Assembly (NCBI RefSeq): GCF_020400725.1
Contig: NZ_JAINVG010000003.1
Span: forward strand, 1 to 64,000
Length of the DNA stretch: 64,000 nucleotides
Source: Streptomyces sp. NK15101
GTDB taxonomy: Bacteria > Actinomycetota > Actinomycetes > Streptomycetales > Streptomycetaceae
Reading direction: 5' to 3'
A model generated the notes under the pieces. The model was not told where the DNA came from, ran no database searches, and saw nothing but the letters and a program-made list of their open reading frames with translations. Numbering within the stretch: the stretch's first letter is position 1; every line of letters begins with the position of its first letter. Position numbers and translations under genes: made by a program. Shown here piece by piece: positions 53,547-62,980 of this stretch.

Positions 53547-54725
53547 TCAGCCGCCCGGGCGGACGATCAGGCTCCGCGGGGCGCGCGTGATGAGGCCCGT
53601 GAAGGTGGGACGGAAACCGTCGGCGAGGCGCAGCCGCGGCATGGCCGCGAAGAGGGCGCGCAGGGCGTATTCCGCTTCGAACCCGGCGAGGAGGACCGCC
53701 GGGCAGAAGCCCGCCCCGTACGTGAGCTGGCCCGGGTCGTCGCGGAACGGGTCGAAGCGGTCGGGCTCGCGGAAGCGTTCCGGATCGCGGCCCGCCGAGC
53801 CGACGAGCAGGGCGACGGACGCGCCCGCCGGGACGACGCCGCCGCTCACCGGCACCTCGGCGCTGGTGCGGCGCACCGCGATCTGCACGGGCGGGTCCCG
53901 GCGCAACGACTCGGTCCAGGCCCGGGCGACGAGGCCGGCGGGCGCGTCGCGGAGGGCCGCGACCTGGTCGGGGTCGGCGAGGACGTTGCCGAGGAAGGAG
54001 GCGAGCGCCTTCTCCCGTACGGCGATCTGGCCGCCGCACTCCCCGGCGAGCGCGCCCGCCGCCCGGCCGCGGACGAGCCGCATCATGTCGCGGTAGGGCA
54101 CGCCGACGGCCGCGGCGACGGTGCCGGCCGGCAGCCAGTGGCAGAAGTCGGCGACCAGGTCGGCCTGGGACCGTTCGGCGATCCGGCGGGCCAGGACGTG
54201 GGCGGTGCGTTCGGTGACGGCGCGCAGGGCCTCGACGTCGACGTCGACGTGGGCCCGCGCGCACGGCGGGTCGCCGGGCCGGTGCCCGTGGGTGAAGCGT
54301 TCGTCGGTGAGCGCGGTGGCCACGTCCGCGTACCGACTGAGGACCCAGGCCCGCAGCAGCGGGTCGTACGTGAGCGGGAACTCCTCGCGCAGGGTCCGGT
54401 GGATCCCGTGCGGGTCCAGCGTGGCGCCGGGTGTGAGGGGGCTCGGCGCGACGGTCCGTCCGCCGGGCGGGAGGAGCCCGGCGGCGGCCGGGTCGACCAG
54501 GGTCCGCACGCGTCCGGGGGCGGCCGGACCGCCGGTGCCGGGGATACGGGGCGGAGCGCCGGGAGCGCCGGCCGGTGGCCCGCCGGCCCGGGCCGGCTGC
54601 TCGGGGGCCGCGGCCGAAGGTCTCGCCGGAGCCATCGGCGGCAGTCGTGTCCAGGGGTCCCCGGACTCCTCCGGCCGCTCGCTCCGCATGCTCCGGTCCG
54701 GCTCGCGGTTCGACGCGTCGCTCAT
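53547..54725 (-). CDS. Cytochrome P450-like protein with atypical heme and I-helix motifs
   Basis: The product has 392 residues. The K-helix ExxR is Glu272/Arg275 (ESLRR), the PERF-type loop is DPERFREPDRFDPFR, and the heme-ligand Cys341 is in YGAGFCPAV. Two features are off: the heme loop is two residues shorter than FGxGxHxCxG and lacks its final Gly, and the I-helix reads AVREKAL where most have AGxET(T), losing the Thr that helps activate oxygen. The N-terminal 70 residues are Pro/Ala-rich and disordered. Classical monooxygenation is doubtful. The ATG at 54725 has GGGGGCGAG before it. Confidence 0.85.
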   Translation of the reverse strand: MSDASNREPDRSMRSERPEESGDPWTRLPPMAPARPSAAAPEQPARAGGPPAGAPGAPPRIPGTGGPAAPGRVRTLVDPAAAGLLPPGGRTVAPSPLTPGATLDPHGIHRTLREEFPLTYDPLLRAWVLSRYADVATALTDERFTHGHRPGDPPCARAHVDVDVEALRAVTERTAHVLARRIAERSQADLVADFCHWLPAGTVAAAVGVPYRDMMRLVRGRAAGALAGECGGQIAVREKALASFLGNVLADPDQVAALRDAPAGLVARAWTESLRRDPPVQIAVRRTSAEVPVSGGVVPAGASVALLVGSAGRDPERFREPDRFDPFRDDPGQLTYGAGFCPAVLLAGFEAEYALRALFAAMPRLRLADGFRPTFTGLITRAPRSLIVRPGG

Positions 54726-54847
54726 CTCGCCCCCTGTCGATCGGCGGTGGGTGCCGCGGCCGGAGATCGTGGCGCGCGTCTGCCCAGCCCATCACCGCGC
54801 GGGCCGCACCGCCCGTCGCATACCGCCGAACGGGTGAATGCGGGGGC

Positions 54848-55396
54848 TCAGTCGTGCGACAGCCGGAAGGACATCTGGCCGAAGCCCACCACGTCCCCCG
54901 GCCGCACGACCACGGCGCCGGTGACCCGCCGCCCGTTGACGGTGGTGCCGTTCGTCGAGCCGAGGTCGCGCAGCACCCACATGCCGCCCTGCAACGAGAG
55001 TTCGGCGTGCAGCCGGGAGGCCGTCTCGTGGCTGAGCCGCAGCCCGTTGACCGGGTCCCGCCCGATCCGCAGCGGGTGCGGGCCGGGATGGGGCAGCAGC
55101 AGCTTCGGCAGCCGCTCCGCGCTCCAGGCCCGCCCGATCCGCGCCGTGAACGCGGACATCCGCTCCACCGCGCCGACCACCCGCCGGGTCCAGGTGCCCT
55201 CGGTCCGCAGGTCGGCGGTGAGCAGGGCGAGTTCGTCCGGCCTGCGGGCCTGGAGCGCGCGCTCCATCCGGAAGAGGAAGGTGTCGTGCGAGAGGCGGCC
55301 CTGGGCGGCACCCTCACGGAGCAGCACCAGCGCGCGGTCCCGCTCGGCGTCGGTCAGCCGAGGGGAGTTCGCCGGAAGCTCGAAAGGGGTCGTCAC
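54848..55396 (-). CDS. DUF1707 and FHA domain protein
   Basis: The product has 182 residues. DUF1707 (about 12-62; RLTDAERDRALVLLREGAAQGRLS) is followed by a C-terminal FHA domain (about 100-180) with GRD, SRLHAEL and LGSTNGT, the phosphothreonine-binding residues. It probably reads Ser/Thr-kinase signals. Start is GTG 55396; GACAAT lies 7 nt before it, so it may be leaderless. Divergent from the GNAT gene. Confidence 0.88.
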   Translation of the reverse strand: MTTPFELPANSPRLTDAERDRALVLLREGAAQGRLSHDTFLFRMERALQARRPDELALLTADLRTEGTWTRRVVGAVERMSAFTARIGRAWSAERLPKLLLPHPGPHPLRIGRDPVNGLRLSHETASRLHAELSLQGGMWVLRDLGSTNGTTVNGRRVTGAVVVRPGDVVGFGQMSFRLSHD

Positions 55397-55529
55397 ACCC
55401 GAGATTGTCGGTCCGTCGCCCCCGACGTGTCCAGAAGGGCCGCTGAGCTGGAAACTCCGTAACGGCCGGGGCGGGATCGCTGTTACGGTCTGCGGTCCTC
55501 GCACCAGAGATCCCAGGGGGAACCCGGAC

Positions 55530-56615
55530 GTGACCACGTCTTCTTCGTCCACGCACCACCAGCCCGACCCGCACCACGAGCAAGACCCGCACCACGAGCA
55601 CCACGAGCAAGACCCGCACGACCCCGCCGCCGCGGTCTCCTCCTCCCTCGTCCCCGACCTGTACGTCCGCCCGCTCGCCGGGCCGGAGGAGCTCGACCTC
55701 TTCCTCCGCCTCACCTACTCGCTCGACCACGAGCTCGCCGACGACCTCGCCGCCGGCCGTCGCCTGCCCTCGTGGATGTGGGTGGCGCTCGACGGCGACC
55801 GGCTCCTCGGCCGGCTCGCCTGGTGGACGCACACGGCGGGCGCCGGACCGCAGGCGCTCGACTTCTTCGACCTCGCGCCGGAGCTGTCCGCCGAGGAGCG
55901 CGCCGAGGTCGGCCTGCGGCTCCTGGCGACGGCGACGGCCGCGGTGATCCCGGCGGGCACGCGCCGCCCCGAGTACGGCCGGTTCATGCCGGCGGACTGG
56001 CGCGAGGTCCCGGAGACCCGGTCGCTCCTGGAGTCCCTGTTCTCGGTCCTGGAGCGCACGGGCGCCCGTCCGCTGGTCGAGCGGCTGCGCCTGGAGTGGC
56101 GCCCCGGCACCCCCGTGCCGGAGCCGACGGACCGGCTGGAGTTCCGTCCCGTCAGGGACCGCGAGGACCTCCTCGCGCTGATGACGCCGGTGATGGAGGG
56201 CACGCTCGACGCGCACGGCCGGGCCGATCTGGCCTCGGGCCTTTCGGCGCGGGAGGCGGCGGAGCTGCACTTCGACGAGGAGCTCGCGCTCCACTCCTCG
56301 CCGCGCGAGTGGTGGCGCGTCGCCGAACTGCCGGGAAGCGGCGAGCCGGTCGGCTTCGTCGTGCCCGCCCGGAACAACTACCACCACATCATCGCGTACG
56401 TCGGTGTGGTGCCCGCCCACCGCGGGCACGGGTACATCGACGACATCCTGGCGGAGGGGACCCGGGTCCTGGCCGCCGCCGACGTGCCCCGGATCCGTGC
56501 GGCGACGGACCTGGGAAACGTTCCGATGGCGGCGTCCTTCGCCCGGGCGGGCTACGTGACGTTCGAGCGCGCGATCAACTACGTGTGGGACGCGCCGGGC
56601 GAGTCGGGGTCCTGA
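55530..56615 (+). CDS. GNAT acetyltransferase-like protein with His-rich N-terminus
   Basis: The product has 361 residues with two GNAT-like halves; the second carries the acetyl-CoA loop VPAHRGHGYIDDILAEG and ATDLGNVPMAASFARAGY. Residues 9-31 are a His/Asp/Glu/Gln-rich tract from a short DNA tandem repeat (units like HHEQDP), which could bind metals. Substrate unknown. The GTG at 55530 has AGGGGGA before it. It precedes treZ by 54 bp on the same strand. Confidence 0.85.
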   Translation: MTTSSSSTHHQPDPHHEQDPHHEHHEQDPHDPAAAVSSSLVPDLYVRPLAGPEELDLFLRLTYSLDHELADDLAAGRRLPSWMWVALDGDRLLGRLAWWTHTAGAGPQALDFFDLAPELSAEERAEVGLRLLATATAAVIPAGTRRPEYGRFMPADWREVPETRSLLESLFSVLERTGARPLVERLRLEWRPGTPVPEPTDRLEFRPVRDREDLLALMTPVMEGTLDAHGRADLASGLSAREAAELHFDEELALHSSPREWWRVAELPGSGEPVGFVVPARNNYHHIIAYVGVVPAHRGHGYIDDILAEGTRVLAAADVPRIRAATDLGNVPMAASFARAGYVTFERAINYVWDAPGESGS

Positions 56616-56669
56616 CTGCCAGGATGGTCGCGGTGGTGGAGTGACTGGACCGTCGACGAGGGGATTCCC

Positions 56670-58421
56670 GTGCTCTTCGAGGTGTGGGCGCCGAGCGCCC
56701 GTGACCGGGTGACGCTGGAGCTGAACGGCTCCACCCACCCCCTGGACCGGGACGCCGAACGGGACGGCTGGTGGACGGGCGTGGTGCCCGCCGAGGACGG
56801 CGACCGGTACGGGTTCTCGCTCGACGGCGGGCCCGTGCTGCCCGACCCCCGCTCGCGCCGGCTGCCCGACGGGCCCGACGGCCTGAGCGCGGTCGTCGAC
56901 CACTCGGCGTACACCTGGCTCCACGAGTCCCCGCGGCTGCGGCTGCGCGGCGCCGTCCTGTACGAGCTGCACGTCGGCACCTTCACCCCGGAGGGCACGC
57001 TCGACGCGGCGGCCGCGCGGCTCGGGGAGCTCGCGGGCCTCGGCATCACCCATGTGGAGCTGATGCCGCTGTGCCCGTTCCCCGGGGTGCGGGGCTGGGG
57101 GTACGACGGGGTGGCTCCGTGGGCGGTCCACGAGCCGTACGGCGGGCCGGAGGCGCTGAAGCGGTTCACGGACGCGGCGCACGGCCTCGGGATGGGCGTG
57201 GTCCTCGACGTGGTGCACAACCACCTGGGCCCGTCCGGGAACCACCTCCCGTCCTTCGGGCCGTACTTCACGGACACCCACCACACGCCGTGGGGCGCGG
57301 CGGTGAACCTGGACGCACCGGGTTCGGACGAGGTCCGGGCGTACTTCCTGGGGAGCGCGCTCGCCTGGCTGCGGGACTACCGGATCGACGGGCTGCGGCT
57401 CGACGCGGTGCACGCCCTCGCCGACACGCGGGCGCTGACCTTCCTGGAGGAACTGTCGGCGGCCGTGGACGAGTTGGCGAAGGAGCAGGGCCGCCAGCAC
57501 TTCCTGATCGCCGAGTCCGACCTCGCCGATCCGCGCACGACCACCCCGCGCACGCTCGGCGGTCTCGGTGTGCACGCGCAGTGGAACGACGACTTCCACC
57601 ACGCCCTGCACACCGCGCTCACCGGCGAGTCCCAGGGCTATTACGCCGACTTCGCGCGCGCCCCGATGGCGGCGCTCGCCAAGACGCTCACCCGCGTCTT
57701 CTTCCACGACGGCACGTACTCCGCCTTCCGCGGCCGCCACCACGGGCGTCCGGTGGACCGGGAGCGGACCCCCGCCCACCGCTTCCTCGGCTACGCGCAG
57801 ACGCACGACCAGATCGGCAACCGGGCCCTCGGCGACCGCCTCTCGGCCTCGCTCTCCCCCGGCCTGCTCGCCTGCGCGGCGACGCTCGTCCTCACCGGCC
57901 CCTCGGTGCCGATGCTGTTCATGGGCGAGGAGTGGGGGGCGAGCACGCCCTGGATGTACTTCACCGACCACACCGACCCGGAGCTCGCGGAGGCCGTGCG
58001 ACGGGGCCGGAAGCGGGAGTTCGCCGCGCACGGCTGGTCCGAGGACGAGGTCCCCGACCCCCAGGAGCCGGCCACCCGCGACCGCTCGGTCCTCGACCGG
58101 GGCGAACGCGAGCGGGACCCGCACAAGCGGCTCCTCGCCTGGCACCGTCAGCTCATCGCGCTGCGCCGCACCCTGCCCGACCTGACCGACCCGGACCTGG
58201 CGGGCGTGAAGGCGGCCTTCGACGAGGAGTCCCGCTGGCTGGTCTTCCGGCGCGGTGACCTGCGGGTGGCCGTGAACCTGGGCAAGGAGCCGGCGGTGAT
58301 CCCCCTCGGCTCCAACGGCCGCGACCGGGTCCTGGCCTCCTGGGACCCGGTCGAGCCGCCGGCGGCGGACGGGCTGCTGACCCTCCCCGGGGAGTCGGCG
58401 ATCGTCCTCGCGGACGGCTGA
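56670..58421 (+). CDS. treZ: Malto-oligosyltrehalose trehalohydrolase
   Basis: This 583-residue GH13 enzyme releases trehalose from the TreY product. N-terminal CBM48-type region (FEVWAPSARDRVTLEL), barrel start YELHVGTFTPEGTL, nucleophile Asp245 (IDGLRLDAVH), acid Glu282 (FLIAESDL) and the third Asp in QTHDQIGN. The GTG at 56670 follows GAGGGGA. It is separated from treY by four unrelated genes, so regulation may not be shared. Confidence 0.95.
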   Translation: MLFEVWAPSARDRVTLELNGSTHPLDRDAERDGWWTGVVPAEDGDRYGFSLDGGPVLPDPRSRRLPDGPDGLSAVVDHSAYTWLHESPRLRLRGAVLYELHVGTFTPEGTLDAAAARLGELAGLGITHVELMPLCPFPGVRGWGYDGVAPWAVHEPYGGPEALKRFTDAAHGLGMGVVLDVVHNHLGPSGNHLPSFGPYFTDTHHTPWGAAVNLDAPGSDEVRAYFLGSALAWLRDYRIDGLRLDAVHALADTRALTFLEELSAAVDELAKEQGRQHFLIAESDLADPRTTTPRTLGGLGVHAQWNDDFHHALHTALTGESQGYYADFARAPMAALAKTLTRVFFHDGTYSAFRGRHHGRPVDRERTPAHRFLGYAQTHDQIGNRALGDRLSASLSPGLLACAATLVLTGPSVPMLFMGEEWGASTPWMYFTDHTDPELAEAVRRGRKREFAAHGWSEDEVPDPQEPATRDRSVLDRGERERDPHKRLLAWHRQLIALRRTLPDLTDPDLAGVKAAFDEESRWLVFRRGDLRVAVNLGKEPAVIPLGSNGRDRVLASWDPVEPPAADGLLTLPGESAIVLADG

Positions 58422-58432
58422 GCCCCGGTCTC

Positions 58433-59575
58433 CTACTCCACGAGGGCCATCTCGCGCGGGGTGTTGTTGAAGCGGCGCCCCGCGCCGTCCTCGGTGGCCG
58501 TGACGATGTCCTCGATGCGGACGCCGAAGCGGCCGGGGAGGTAGACGCCTGGCTCGATGGAGAAGCACATGCCGGGGACGATGGGGAGCTCCTCGCCCTC
58601 GATCATGTACGGCGGCTCGTGGGTGGTGACGCCGATGCCGTGGCCGGTGCGGTGGATGAAGTACTCGCCGTAGCCGGCGTCCGTGATGACCTTGCGGGCC
58701 GCCCGGTCGACCTCCTGGCAGGCGACCCCGGGGCGTACCGCCTCGAAGCCGGCCTGCTGGGCCTCGCGGACGAGGTCGTGGACGCGGCGCTCCTCGTCGG
58801 TGGGCTCGCCGACGTGGACGGTGCGGGTGGTGTCGGAGCCGTAGCCGTGCTTGAGGCCGCCGAAGTCGAGGACGACCATGTCGCCGCGCTCGATGACCCG
58901 GTCGCCGGCCTCGTGGTGCGGGTTGGCGCCGTTGGGGCCGGAGCCGACGACGGTGAAGTCGACCTGCGAGTGGCCGGCCTCCATGAGGAGCCGGGCGAGG
59001 TCGGCGGCGACGTCGGTCTCCTTCCGGCCGGCGAACCGGACCTTGAGGATCTCGCCGTACGCCTGGTCGGCGGCGGCACCGGCGGCCGCGATCCGGGCCA
59101 GCTCGTGCGCGTCCTTGACGCCGCGGAGCATCGGCAGGGCCTCGGTGAGGGAGACGTACGAGGTGCCGGGCAGGGCCTGCTGGAGGCCGAGGAGGTGCAT
59201 GGCCCAGGCGTTGTCGCTGACGCCGAAGCGGCCGTCGACGTCGAGGAGCGGCGCGGTGACGGCGTACGGGTCCTTGCCGTCGGTCCAGTCGCGCAGGGTG
59301 AGCGCGGCGGCCCCGGCGGCCTTCTCGGCGTCGGGCGCCTCCAGGGTCGGGACGACGAGCACCGGTTCCTGGCCGACCGCGAGGACGAGGACGGTGAGCC
59401 GCTCGGTGATCGCGGTGGGCTGGTAGCCGGTGAGGTACACCAGGTCGGGTCCGGGGGCGACGAGCACGCCCGCGAGTCCGGCTTCGGCGGCCGACTCGAC
59501 GGCCCGGGCCATCCGGGCCCGGTAGTCGTCCGCGGTGAAGGGCACGACCTCTTCGGGGGCGTCCGTGCTCGGCAT
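58433..59575 (-). CDS. M24 family aminopeptidase P-type (Xaa-Pro) peptidase
   Basis: The product has 380 residues. A creatinase-like N-domain (about 15-150) precedes a pita-bread domain with the five metal ligands: Asp in VVLDFGG, Asp in GSDTTRT, His in RTGHGIG, Glu in SIEPGVY and Glu in RIEDIV. It cleaves N-terminal Xaa-Pro bonds in the cytoplasm. GAGGAGGAG precedes the ATG at 59575. Confidence 0.93.
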   Translation of the reverse strand: MPSTDAPEEVVPFTADDYRARMARAVESAAEAGLAGVLVAPGPDLVYLTGYQPTAITERLTVLVLAVGQEPVLVVPTLEAPDAEKAAGAAALTLRDWTDGKDPYAVTAPLLDVDGRFGVSDNAWAMHLLGLQQALPGTSYVSLTEALPMLRGVKDAHELARIAAAGAAADQAYGEILKVRFAGRKETDVAADLARLLMEAGHSQVDFTVVGSGPNGANPHHEAGDRVIERGDMVVLDFGGLKHGYGSDTTRTVHVGEPTDEERRVHDLVREAQQAGFEAVRPGVACQEVDRAARKVITDAGYGEYFIHRTGHGIGVTTHEPPYMIEGEELPIVPGMCFSIEPGVYLPGRFGVRIEDIVTATEDGAGRRFNNTPREMALVE

Positions 59576-59672
59576 GGTGGCTCCTCCTCGACGTCATCGT
59601 CCGGTGCGACGTACAGCATCCTGCCGGGCGGGGGCGCGGGCCGCGACCGGATGGCGGACGGCCGCGACCGGA

Positions 59673-60632
59673 TCAGCGGCGGTCGGGGCCCTGGGCGATG
59701 AGCCGTTCCAGGAGCTCGTGGAAGTCGTCGCCGACGACGATCCGCAGGTCGCCCCGCTCCTCGTCGTGCTCGCTGAGCTGGGTGAGCGTGCCGTCCCGCC
59801 ACCAGAAGACGTACGGGCTGATGGCGCCCGGCACGTCCTCGTACCCGGCGGCGGCGAAGGAGGCCATCGCGCCGAGGGCCGGGATGATCGAGGTGTCCCG
59901 GATGGGGTGGAAGGCGAGCTGGTGCCGGAAGGGCAGGGCGACGAGGGCGCCGTGCTCGCCGAGCGGGAGGCCGGTGACCCGCTGGACGACGCCGTCGAGG
60001 TCGAGGACGCGGCTCGCGGTGTAGAAGGAGTCGCCGAGGATGATCTCGAAGCACATGCCGTCGGCGTCGCGGACGGTCTCGTGCTCCTCGACGGGCAGTC
60101 CGCGCAGGTTGCGCAGGGCCCGGTCGCGCAGCTGCGCGTGGTCCCCAAGCCGTTCGAGCGCCTCGTCGGTGAGCATCATGACGCTCTCGGGCAGGTCGAG
60201 GGCGAGGACCTCGTAGAGGCCGGGGGCGACGGTCCTGGCGTAGCCGAAGGCGCCGGCGTCGATGCCGTCGCCGCTGACGATCCGGGGGTAGAGCTGGGCG
60301 CGGATCTGCTCGGGCGGCAGGGTGTCGAGCGCGGAGGGGCCGTCCATGGCGCGGACGACGAGGCCGATGTGACGGTGGATCGTGTCGGGCCAGACGCGGG
60401 GGCCGCGCCGGTCCTGGTGGCAGACGGCGGCGAGGTTGCCGAGGCCGAAGCGGCGGCCCTTGTCGTCGATGACGTGGTCGGCGTAGACGGTGACCTCGAG
60501 GCCGAGCTCGGCGAAGGTCTCGCGGACCCGGCCGCGGAAGAGCGCGGCCTCGCGCTGGGAGAAGTACGCGAACTCGGGATCCCTCGGTGCGTCGTCGCCG
60601 TCCCGCCTGGGTCCTCGCCGCAGCCACCCCAC
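59673..60632 (-). CDS. Conserved hypothetical protein
   Basis: The product has 319 residues, soluble. Segments FAELGLEVTVYADHVIDDKGRR and FHPIRDTSIIPALGAMASFA are the most distinctive; a likeness to DUF1444/YtpQ proteins is possible but not shown. No catalytic motif is obvious. The GTG at 60632 has GGAAGG upstream. Confidence 0.8.
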   Translation of the reverse strand: MGWLRRGPRRDGDDAPRDPEFAYFSQREAALFRGRVRETFAELGLEVTVYADHVIDDKGRRFGLGNLAAVCHQDRRGPRVWPDTIHRHIGLVVRAMDGPSALDTLPPEQIRAQLYPRIVSGDGIDAGAFGYARTVAPGLYEVLALDLPESVMMLTDEALERLGDHAQLRDRALRNLRGLPVEEHETVRDADGMCFEIILGDSFYTASRVLDLDGVVQRVTGLPLGEHGALVALPFRHQLAFHPIRDTSIIPALGAMASFAAAGYEDVPGAISPYVFWWRDGTLTQLSEHDEERGDLRIVVGDDFHELLERLIAQGPDRR

Positions 60633-60681
60633 GCCCGTCCGCCTTCCGTCGCCGTTGCGCCCAGGGTAGCGACTGCGGGTG

Positions 60682-61563
60682 TCAGCCCTTGAGCCGTCCC
60701 GTGAACTCGGCCACCGGCCCGGACGGTTCGCCGTGGGCGCCCGCCGGCAGGAGGAGCTCGGTGCGGTGGACGAGCCGGGGCGCGACCAGGGGGACGGCGG
60801 CCGCGCCGGGGACGCCCTCCGTAGCGGACGGCGGCAGCAGGGCGAGCCCGTGCCCGGCGGCGGCCAGGGCGGCGAGGGTGCGGGTGTCGGTGCCCTCGTA
60901 GCGCAGGGCGGTGCGGAAGCCGCGCCCGGCGGGGCCGGCGTGGACGGCCCGCAGCCGGTCGAGGGGGATGCCGGCGGCGGGAGCGTCCAGCCAGCGGGCG
61001 TCGACGAGGTCGTCGAGCCGGAGCCCGGGGCGTCCGGCGAGGGGGTGCCGGCCGGGCAGGACGACGGCGAGCGGTTCCTCGGCGACGCCGGTCGTGGCGA
61101 GCGGGGCGACGTCGGGCAGCCGCAGCGGGTCGCTGGGGGCGGCGATGCCGTCGACGAGTCCGGCGTCGGCCTCGCCGGTGGCGACGGCGACGGGCACCCG
61201 CTCGCGGGGCAGGGCGCGCAGGGTGACCCCGGTGGCGGGCAGGGCGGCGAGGACGCGGGCGGTGAGGGCGAGCGGGGAGGCGGCGACGCTCAGGGTCGCG
61301 CGGGGCGCGGCGGCGAACCGGCCGAGGTCGGCGCGGGCCGCGTCGAGGCGGAGCAGCAGCGCCCCGGCGTGTTCGAGGAGCCGCTCCCCGGCCGGGGTCG
61401 GGGCGACGGGCCGCCGGGTGAGCAGGGGCAGTCCGAGGTCGGCCTCCAGGGCGGCGATGTGCTGGGAGACGGCGGACTGGGTGTAGCCGAGGTCGCGCGC
61501 CGCCTCGGAGAAGGAGGCGAGACGGGCGACGGTGACGTACGTGCGGAGGAGGTGCGGGTCCAC
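60682..61563 (-). CDS. LysR family transcriptional regulator
   Basis: The product has 293 residues with an N-terminal winged HTH (about 5-62; SFSEAARDLGYTQSAVSQHIAALE) and a periplasmic-binding-type effector domain. It starts 4 bp after the TPR gene stop, so both are one operon. No divergent target is adjacent; its regulon is unknown. Confidence 0.94.
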   Translation of the reverse strand: MDPHLLRTYVTVARLASFSEAARDLGYTQSAVSQHIAALEADLGLPLLTRRPVAPTPAGERLLEHAGALLLRLDAARADLGRFAAAPRATLSVAASPLALTARVLAALPATGVTLRALPRERVPVAVATGEADAGLVDGIAAPSDPLRLPDVAPLATTGVAEEPLAVVLPGRHPLAGRPGLRLDDLVDARWLDAPAAGIPLDRLRAVHAGPAGRGFRTALRYEGTDTRTLAALAAAGHGLALLPPSATEGVPGAAAVPLVAPRLVHRTELLLPAGAHGEPSGPVAEFTGRLKG

Positions 61564-61567
61564 CGGC

Positions 61568-62092
61568 TCAGGACCCCCAGGGGGTCTTCAGCAGGTCCTT
61601 GGCGTAGTGCGCGAGGGAGCGGTTGTAGCGGGGCAGCAGGGGCGCGAGGGCGCCGAGGGCGAGGGAGGCGGCCTCGCGGTCGCGGCCGGTGTCGGCGAGG
61701 GCGAGGGCGAGGAAGGCGTCGACGGCACCGGAGAGCGCCCGCTCGTCGGCGTCGAGCCGGTCGGCGGGCAGGGCCCGTTCGGCGGTGAGGAGTTCGACGC
61801 TGCGGTCGGGGCGGCCGAGGTTGCGCAGGCTGCTGGCGAGCTGGATGACGGCCCGTCGGCGGCGCAGTCCGGTGAGGCCGAGGGCGAGGGCCCGCTCGTA
61901 GTGGGCGACGGCCTCCTCGGGCATGCCGGTGGAGTCGTGGGCGGCGCCCTGCTCGAAGACGGCGGCCGGGTCGTCGGCGGGCCGTTCGGCGGCGAGGGCG
62001 GCGACGCGGGCGCGGAAGTCGGCGGGCTCGTGGTCGTCGAGGTGCTCCCAGAGCGCGGCGACGCGGGTCTCCCAGTCGTGATCGTTCGTCAT
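61568..62092 (-). CDS. Tetratricopeptide repeat protein
   Basis: The product has 174 residues, mostly helical, with TPR units (AVFEQGAAHDSTGMPEEAVAH, YERALALGLTGLRRRRAVIQ, then LGRPDRSVELL). Proteins of this type with the C-terminal YAKDLL are common in Streptomyces; the role is unknown. It is cotranscribed with the LysR gene. Confidence 0.88.
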   Translation of the reverse strand: MTNDHDWETRVAALWEHLDDHEPADFRARVAALAAERPADDPAAVFEQGAAHDSTGMPEEAVAHYERALALGLTGLRRRRAVIQLASSLRNLGRPDRSVELLTAERALPADRLDADERALSGAVDAFLALALADTGRDREAASLALGALAPLLPRYNRSLAHYAKDLLKTPWGS

Positions 62093-62188
62093 GCGGCCAC
62101 CCTAGCCGGAGGTTCATTAGCGTCCGTGATGGAGAGTGCAGGAATCATCGTTGGACGTGAACGACGATCGCCGCCCAGCATGGTGGCC

Positions 62189-62923
62189 ATGAACACGAAC
62201 ACGCACGCCCCCCGGATCGCCCTGGTCGGCGACCGCTCCCCGCACGTCCGCTCCCACGTCCGGATCCCGGTCCTCCTGGACGCCCTCGCCGAGCGGGACG
62301 GGCTCGCGCTCGACGCGTACTGGATCCCCACGGGCGACGCGGAGGCCCCCGGCGCCGTGAAGGGCTTCGACGCGGTGTGGGTGCTGCCGGGCAGCCCGTA
62401 CGCGAGCGAGGCGGGGGCTCTCGCGGCGATCCGTACGGCCCGCGAGGACGGCATCCCCTTCCTCGGCACCTGCGCCGGCTTCCAGCACGCCCTGATCGAG
62501 TACGCGCGGGACGTCTGCGGCCTGGAGCGGGCGGCGCACGCCGAGAACGACCCGGCGGCCGATCCGGGCGACCTGCTGATCGCACCGCTCGCCTGCTCGC
62601 TGGTGGGCCACGAGGGCGTCGTACGGATCACCCCCGGCTCGCTCGCCGAGAAGGCGCTCGGCGCGGAGCGGACGACGGAGCGGTACCACTGCAACTACGG
62701 CCCGGACAGCCGCCACCTGGACACCCTGCGGGCGCACGGCCTGCGCTTCACCGGCGCGGACGAGGAGGGCGGCATCCGCATCGCCGAACTCCCCTCGCAC
62801 CCCTTCTTCCTGGCGACCCTCTTCCAGCCGGAACTGGCGGGCGACGGCACCGTTCCGCACCCGCTGGTCCGGGCGCTCGCGGTGGCGGCGGCGGAGCACG
62901 CGTCGGCCGGATCCGCCGGCTGA
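62189..62923 (+). CDS. CTP synthase C-terminal region-related glutamine amidotransferase-like protein
   Basis: The product has 244 residues, a class I GATase fold alone: IALVGDRSPHVRSH at the start, nucleophile Cys in GTCAGFQHALIEY, and His/Glu in SHPFFLATLFQPE. It belongs to the family named for its likeness to the CTP synthase glutaminase (some members carry selenocysteine; here the codon is TGC). No synthase domain is present. ATG 62189 or 62180. Confidence 0.87.
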   Translation: MNTNTHAPRIALVGDRSPHVRSHVRIPVLLDALAERDGLALDAYWIPTGDAEAPGAVKGFDAVWVLPGSPYASEAGALAAIRTAREDGIPFLGTCAGFQHALIEYARDVCGLERAAHAENDPAADPGDLLIAPLACSLVGHEGVVRITPGSLAEKALGAERTTERYHCNYGPDSRHLDTLRAHGLRFTGADEEGGIRIAELPSHPFFLATLFQPELAGDGTVPHPLVRALAVAAAEHASAGSAG

Positions 62924-62980
62924 GCGGAGTCGCGGGGGCCTCCGGCGCGGGCGAGGGGGCGGCGAGGGCCCGGTCGACGG

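Noticed and set aside
55314..59597. 1427-codon open frame on the minus strand
   Set aside because: Only its first part uses the M24 region in another frame; it is antisense to treZ and the GNAT gene and has shadow composition.
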